Part shown: positions 3,824-7,249 of the stretch, one piece after another
How the letters are laid out: the number at the start of each line of letters is the position of its first letter
How positions within the stretch are numbered: position 1 is the first letter of the stretch
NCBI GenBank assembly: GCA_012798275.1
Contig: JAAZNO010000559.1
Location: 1 to 7,249, forward strand
Direction of reading: 5' to 3'
Length of the DNA: 7,249 nt
DNA from: Chloroflexota bacterium
GTDB taxonomy: Bacteria; Chloroflexota; Anaerolineae; B4-G1; SLSP01
Made by a program: the position numbers and the translations under genes
The notes under the pieces: model-generated
Databases searched by the model: none
Seen by the model: the letters and a program-made list of their open reading frames with translations, nothing else
What the model was told of the DNA's origin: nothing

Positions 3824-6532
3824 ATGAGACCCGGTAACACAAAACTGTCACGCTTGGTGTTGATGGCGTTGGCGCTGACGCTGATAGCGGCCGGCTGTCA
3901 GCCCTCGCCGACGACGGAGGCCCCAACCACAGCAGCGCCTACCGTCGCATCTCCGACGACGCCCCCACCGACGTCCGAAAAATCCCCGACGCCCGTCGTC
4001 CCACCGCGCGCCAAATCGCTCTTCGCGCCGTATGCCCCCCAACCGGTGAGCAGTAGCCCCTCGCTCGTGCAGCCGGCGATCGCGCCAGACCTGAGCAATG
4101 TCTACGTGCCGACGGTGCTCTCTGCTGAACAGCGCGCTCGCCTCGCCCGCGACGGCGTCGTCGGCAGCCCCGGCGCACAAGAGAAGGAGTTCTTCACCCT
4201 CTACGAAAAGGCCCGCTACGCCAACGTCCCCATCTTCATCACCAGCGACTCGCTGCTTCACGTCTACCATCTGATGTTCGACAAGACCCTCCGCACCGCC
4301 GAGACCGAATACTTCTACCCGCTGCTCAAAACGCTGAACCGCGCGCTGATCACGGAAGTGGACGCGCAATATCAACAATTGCGGGGTGGCCCGTGGGAAG
4401 ATGCCGCGCTGCGCACCGTCGCCTTCGTCGCCGTCGCCGGGAAAGCCGCCGATCCGGGCTTCCCCGTCCCGGCCTATGCGGCGGAGCTCGCCGAAGCGGA
4501 GCTCGCCCTCATTCAGGCCGCCGACGGCATCTGGCCCTCGCCTCTGTTCCCCGGCCTGCAATTCGGCGAGGATTACACGCAGTACATCCCGCGCGGACAT
4601 TACACCCTCAGCGAGGACTTGAGCGCCTATTTCAAGAGCATGATGTGGTATGGACGAATGACCTTCCGCCTGCAAACTCAAGACCCCGCCATCGGGGAAG
4701 CCGAGACGCGCTCCGCGCTGCTGCTGGTGCGGGCGCTGCGCAACACCCAGGTGGAAAGTCGCCCCGCGCTGGACGTCTGGGCCGACCTCTACGATCCGAC
4801 CGCGTTCCTCGTCGGACGGAGTGACGACCTGACCGTGCTGGATTACATCCCCGTGATTGACGCGGTGTACGGCAAGAATCCTCCCCTGACCACGCTGGCG
4901 GATGACGCGAAGCTCCGCGAGTTCATCGCGGCTGCCGACGCCCTCCCCTCCCCGCGCATCCTCGGCCTGGTGATCGCCGTCACTGACGACGAAACCCAGG
5001 TGACGAAGGGCCTGCGTTTTATGGGACAGCGCTTCGTGCCCGATGCCTACATCTTCCGCCAGCTCATCTACCGCAATGTCGGCACGCTGTCCGACCGCCG
5101 CGGGCTGCCCAAGGGATTGGACATCCTCGCGGCGATGGGCTCGGAGCGCGCCTACGAGCTCCTCGACGCCATGGATGAAACGCACTACGCGAATTACGTC
5201 AGCCAGATGGAGAAGATGCGCGCCTGGACCGGCAGCCTCACCGTCGAGGACTGGACGGAGACCGTGTACAACGCCTGGCTCTACACCTTCTACCCGCTGC
5301 TCGAAAAACCCGCTCCCCAGACGCCCAGCTTCATGCAATCTACCGCGTGGCAGGATAAACAACTGCACACCAGCCTGGGCAGCTGGGCCGAGCTGCGGCA
5401 CGACACCATCCTCTACGCCAAGCAGATCTATGCCGAGCTCGGCGGCGACTGGATGCCGACCCCGCCAGATCCCCTGCCCGCACGAGGCTACGTCGAACCC
5501 GTGCCGGAATTCTATGCCCGGCTGGCAGCGCTCGCCGCGATGACGCGCGACGGCCTCGCCTCCCGCAGTCTGCTCGGCGCGCAGGACGCCGACAGCCTCT
5601 CGCGCATCGAAGAACTCGCACTGGCGCTCAAGCAGATGGCAGAAAAGGAGCTCGCGGGGATCCCGCTCACCGCGGAGGAGCACGAGCGCATCCGCTACTA
5701 CGGCGGCGAGCTGGAACACCTGGTGATAGCTTCCGCCGATCAGCCCGAAAACGCCTCCGGAGCCATGCCCTACATGGAGGAAGAGCCGCAGGTCGCCGTC
5801 ATCGCCGACGTCGCCACGGATCCCGACCCGCAAGGGATCGGCATCCCCCAACCTGTAGTGCTGGAAGTCGCGGTCGGGCGCGTCAACGACCTGCACGTCG
5901 TCGTCCCCCTCATCGAGGACGACGGCAGCATCCGCCTGGAGGTCGCCAAAGGCGGCATCTTCTCCTATTACGAATTCCCCTGGCCCGCTGAGGATCGTCT
6001 CACCGATGAGAAATGGCGCGCCTTGCTGGATGACAACGCCGCGCCGGAGCGGCCCGAGTGGATCAGCAGCTTCTTCACGCCGGAAGGCGAATACAGCGAC
6101 CTGCAAAGCGCACTGTACAACTTCCAACGCGCCTGGGTCAACACCGTCTACTACCTGGATCTGCAATACGTCTCCTCCGATTATCAGCAGCTGGCGCGCG
6201 GCGCAGCGTTGGATCTGATCACCGCCGAGGTGAATGCCCTCCGCGGCCAAAAGCACTTCGAGGGGCGGCAATGGGTGGGGACCGATTACCGCTCCTTCGA
6301 CCGGCAATCTGACACGCTGGCCGTGGTGACGGTGCGGGAGACGTGGCAGGACACGCTGTATGCCTACAAGGGCGCGCAGCATCCCGCCGAGACAGGCGAT
6401 GAACATGACCTGCAGGCTATCGGCGAGCGCGGGCCGTACACCCTCGATGTCACGTACACGCTGGAACGGGAGGCTGACGGTTCCTGGAGCGTCACCCGCA
6501 TGGTGCTGGCGAATGCCCGCCCCGCGTGGTGA
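3824..6532 (+). CDS. DUF3160 family lipoprotein with NTF2/IMS-like C-terminal domain
   Basis: A 902-residue exported lipoprotein of unknown function. The signal peptide ends in the lipobox IAAGC; Cys25 is the only cysteine I find in the protein. A Thr/Pro/Ser spacer (26-62) would lift it off the membrane. From about 66 to 750 it matches my recollection of DUF3160. The segment EFFTLYEKARYANVPIFITS (122-141) leads into DSLLHVYHLMFDKTLR (142-157). Further matches are the central SLGSWAELRHDTILYAKQ (517-534), and VADVATDP, VGRVNDLHVVVP and KGGIFSYYEFPW (about 662-720). The remainder (about 756-902) starts with an amphipathic helix (LQSALYNFQRAWVNTVYYLD) and ends with alternating strands (LAVVTVRETWQ, YTLDVTYTLER, SWSVTRMVLA). 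This pattern resembles NTF2-fold/ARC6-IMS-like domains; that part is an inference. No catalytic motif is evident; conserved His, Asp and Glu in DSLLHVYH and ELRHDT are candidate site residues. It is followed after 15 bases by the FG-GAP gene, probably one transcript. Confidence 0.9.
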   Translation: MRPGNTKLSRLVLMALALTLIAAGCQPSPTTEAPTTAAPTVASPTTPPPTSEKSPTPVVPPRAKSLFAPYAPQPVSSSPSLVQPAIAPDLSNVYVPTVLSAEQRARLARDGVVGSPGAQEKEFFTLYEKARYANVPIFITSDSLLHVYHLMFDKTLRTAETEYFYPLLKTLNRALITEVDAQYQQLRGGPWEDAALRTVAFVAVAGKAADPGFPVPAYAAELAEAELALIQAADGIWPSPLFPGLQFGEDYTQYIPRGHYTLSEDLSAYFKSMMWYGRMTFRLQTQDPAIGEAETRSALLLVRALRNTQVESRPALDVWADLYDPTAFLVGRSDDLTVLDYIPVIDAVYGKNPPLTTLADDAKLREFIAAADALPSPRILGLVIAVTDDETQVTKGLRFMGQRFVPDAYIFRQLIYRNVGTLSDRRGLPKGLDILAAMGSERAYELLDAMDETHYANYVSQMEKMRAWTGSLTVEDWTETVYNAWLYTFYPLLEKPAPQTPSFMQSTAWQDKQLHTSLGSWAELRHDTILYAKQIYAELGGDWMPTPPDPLPARGYVEPVPEFYARLAALAAMTRDGLASRSLLGAQDADSLSRIEELALALKQMAEKELAGIPLTAEEHERIRYYGGELEHLVIASADQPENASGAMPYMEEEPQVAVIADVATDPDPQGIGIPQPVVLEVAVGRVNDLHVVVPLIEDDGSIRLEVAKGGIFSYYEFPWPAEDRLTDEKWRALLDDNAAPERPEWISSFFTPEGEYSDLQSALYNFQRAWVNTVYYLDLQYVSSDYQQLARGAALDLITAEVNALRGQKHFEGRQWVGTDYRSFDRQSDTLAVVTVRETWQDTLYAYKGAQHPAETGDEHDLQAIGERGPYTLDVTYTLEREADGSWSVTRMVLANARPAW

Positions 6533-6537
6533 GAGGT
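6531..6537 (+). promoter_or_regulatory. Ribosome binding site supporting the GTG start at 6548
   Basis: GAGAGGT overlaps the DUF3160 stop codon (6530-6532) and lies ten bases before GTG 6548, a slightly long but workable spacing. No other site supports the later in-frame ATG at 6605. Overlap of the ribosome site with the upstream stop suggests translational coupling. Confidence 0.5.
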
Positions 6538-6547
6538 CACAGCGCGC

Positions 6548-7249
6548 GTGAAGCCGTCAGCCGCATTGCGACGTCAACACGTCGTCGCCGTAGCCCTGGC
6601 AGTGATGGCGCTGGCAACGGTCGTCATGGCCCACCTGTCGCCCGGCGAGCAGCAGGTGGGCTTCGCCTGCGATCGGCAGACCTGCTGGCGCGTCGCCGTC
6701 CCGCAGACGCCGGCGAGCGCAACTTTTATCGCCGGCGCCGTTGATCTCACCGGAGACGGCAACGCCGAGATCATCCAGCGTGAAGGGGAAGAACTCCGCG
6801 TGTTGCAGGATGGCGTGGAAATCTGGCGCAGCGAGCCGGGCTGGCGCATCGTGGATGTGGCGCTCGGCGATCCCAACGACGACGGCCGCTACGAGATCCT
6901 CGCGGCGCTGTGGAAGCTCGACGCCGCCGGGGAGCTGCGCAGTCACCCGTACATCATCGCCCATCGCGGCGGGAGGGTGAAATTGATCTGGGGCGGCTCG
7001 GCCGTCACGCTCCCCATCCACGAGCTGGCGCTGGCCGACAGCGATGGCGACGGGGTCCAGGAGCTGTGGGTGGTGGAATCGGCGCCGTCGCCGGGCGGCG
7101 CTGACGCGCGCCAACGCACCCTTTCGGTGTGGGACTGGCACGGCTGGGGTTTTAACCTGCGCTGGCGCAGCGAGCCGGGGCGCTACCACGACCTGCGGGT
7201 GACGGACGACGGCCTCCCCGTCATCACAAATGAAAATGTGAGTCGTGAG
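6548..7249 (+). CDS. Membrane-anchored or secreted FG-GAP/VCBS-repeat protein, partial (234 codons to edge)
   Basis: The frame is open from GTG 6548 to the right edge. The N-terminus (KPSAALRRQH, then VVAVALAVMALATVVMA, residues 12-28) is a signal peptide or membrane anchor. Starting at the ATG at 6605 would remove the positive region, so GTG is preferred. C41 and C46 form a possible disulphide. Three Asp-rich loops typical of FG-GAP/VCBS beta-propeller blades follow: DLTGDGNAEII (66-76), GDPNDDGRYEIL (107-118) and ADSDGDGVQELWVV (163-176). A weaker fourth is TDDGLPVI (219-226). Spacing of about 42-56 residues fits propeller blades, and such loops usually bind calcium. Full propellers need about seven blades, so either the gene continues beyond the window or it is cut short. 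The last seven codons (NENVSRE) are encoded by the 20-bp repeat, which is odd. The gene is probably in an operon with the DUF3160 gene. The ligand or partner is unknown. Confidence 0.8.
   Translation, partial: MKPSAALRRQHVVAVALAVMALATVVMAHLSPGEQQVGFACDRQTCWRVAVPQTPASATFIAGAVDLTGDGNAEIIQREGEELRVLQDGVEIWRSEPGWRIVDVALGDPNDDGRYEILAALWKLDAAGELRSHPYIIAHRGGRVKLIWGGSAVTLPIHELALADSDGDGVQELWVVESAPSPGGADARQRTLSVWDWHGWGFNLRWRSEPGRYHDLRVTDDGLPVITNENVSRE
7230..7249 (+). repeat. Dispersed repeat, copy 2, at the window edge
   Basis: These last 20 bases are identical to 3655-3674 and lie inside the open FG-GAP reading frame. A window ending in a repeat is what an assembly break at repeated DNA would look like. 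If the sequence continued as in copy 1, the frame would read CAG AGG CTG and then stop at TGA. If GTGAGTC heptamers continued, the next codons would be TCG TGA. Either way the gene would end almost at once. Confidence 0.8.

Noticed and set aside
3848..6406. 852-codon open frame on the minus strand across the DUF3160 gene
   Set aside because: It mirrors the real gene in GC-rich DNA, has no recognisable domain, is rich in Arg, Gly, Val and Asp, and lacks a signal for initiation. The opposite frame has a lipobox, a strong ribosome site and family motifs.
1..7249. Defence island, toxin-antitoxin, phage or transposase content
   Set aside because: All five supported genes are explained as ade or exported surface proteins. 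No nuclease, recombinase, toxin or phage motif was seen on either strand.

Overview
The window is GC-rich chromosomal DNA, most likely from a member of the Chloroflexota (Anaerolineae/Caldilineae-like). That assignment is an inference from style and was not confirmed by a search. The clues are several exported proteins with long Pro/Thr/Ala linkers, LysM modules joined to CAP and PA14 domains, a DUF3160 lipoprotein, and AT-rich intergenic repeat DNA with ATTCGTG-type motifs. Two genes run off the ends, so the window looks like a contig or a slice of one.

Layout. (1) Positions 1-996, minus strand: 5' part of an adenine deaminase gene (ade), the only metabolic enzyme here. (2) 997-1132: divergent intergenic region with one candidate promoter facing each way and a 7-bp inverted repeat between them. 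(3) 1133-2221, plus: lipoprotein with two LysM domains and a CAP/SCP domain. (4) 2247-3509, minus, convergent with the previous gene: secreted protein with two LysM and two PA14 domains. (5) 3510-3823: divergent intergenic region with two good sigma70-type promoters back to back, then about 150 bp of repeat-like DNA with small hairpins that would form the mRNA leader of the next gene. (6) 3824-6532, plus: 902-residue DUF3160 lipoprotein with a probable NTF2/IMS-like C-terminal domain. (7) 6548 to the right edge, plus: GTG-started, membrane-anchored or secreted protein with at least three FG-GAP/VCBS-type Asp-rich loops, probably co-transcribed with the DUF3160 gene.

How the genes fit together. 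Four of the five genes encode proteins sent across the membrane, so 1133-7249 reads as a cell-surface locus. The two LysM proteins probably bind peptidoglycan, and the DUF3160 and FG-GAP proteins probably form a two-gene unit of unknown function. I see no defence system, CRISPR array, RNA gene, transposase or other known mobile system.

The most notable non-coding signal is an exact 20-bp repeat. One copy lies in the DUF3160 leader (3655-3674). The other is the last 20 bases of the window (7230-7249), inside the open FG-GAP reading frame. The window therefore ends at or in a dispersed repeat that may also end that gene.
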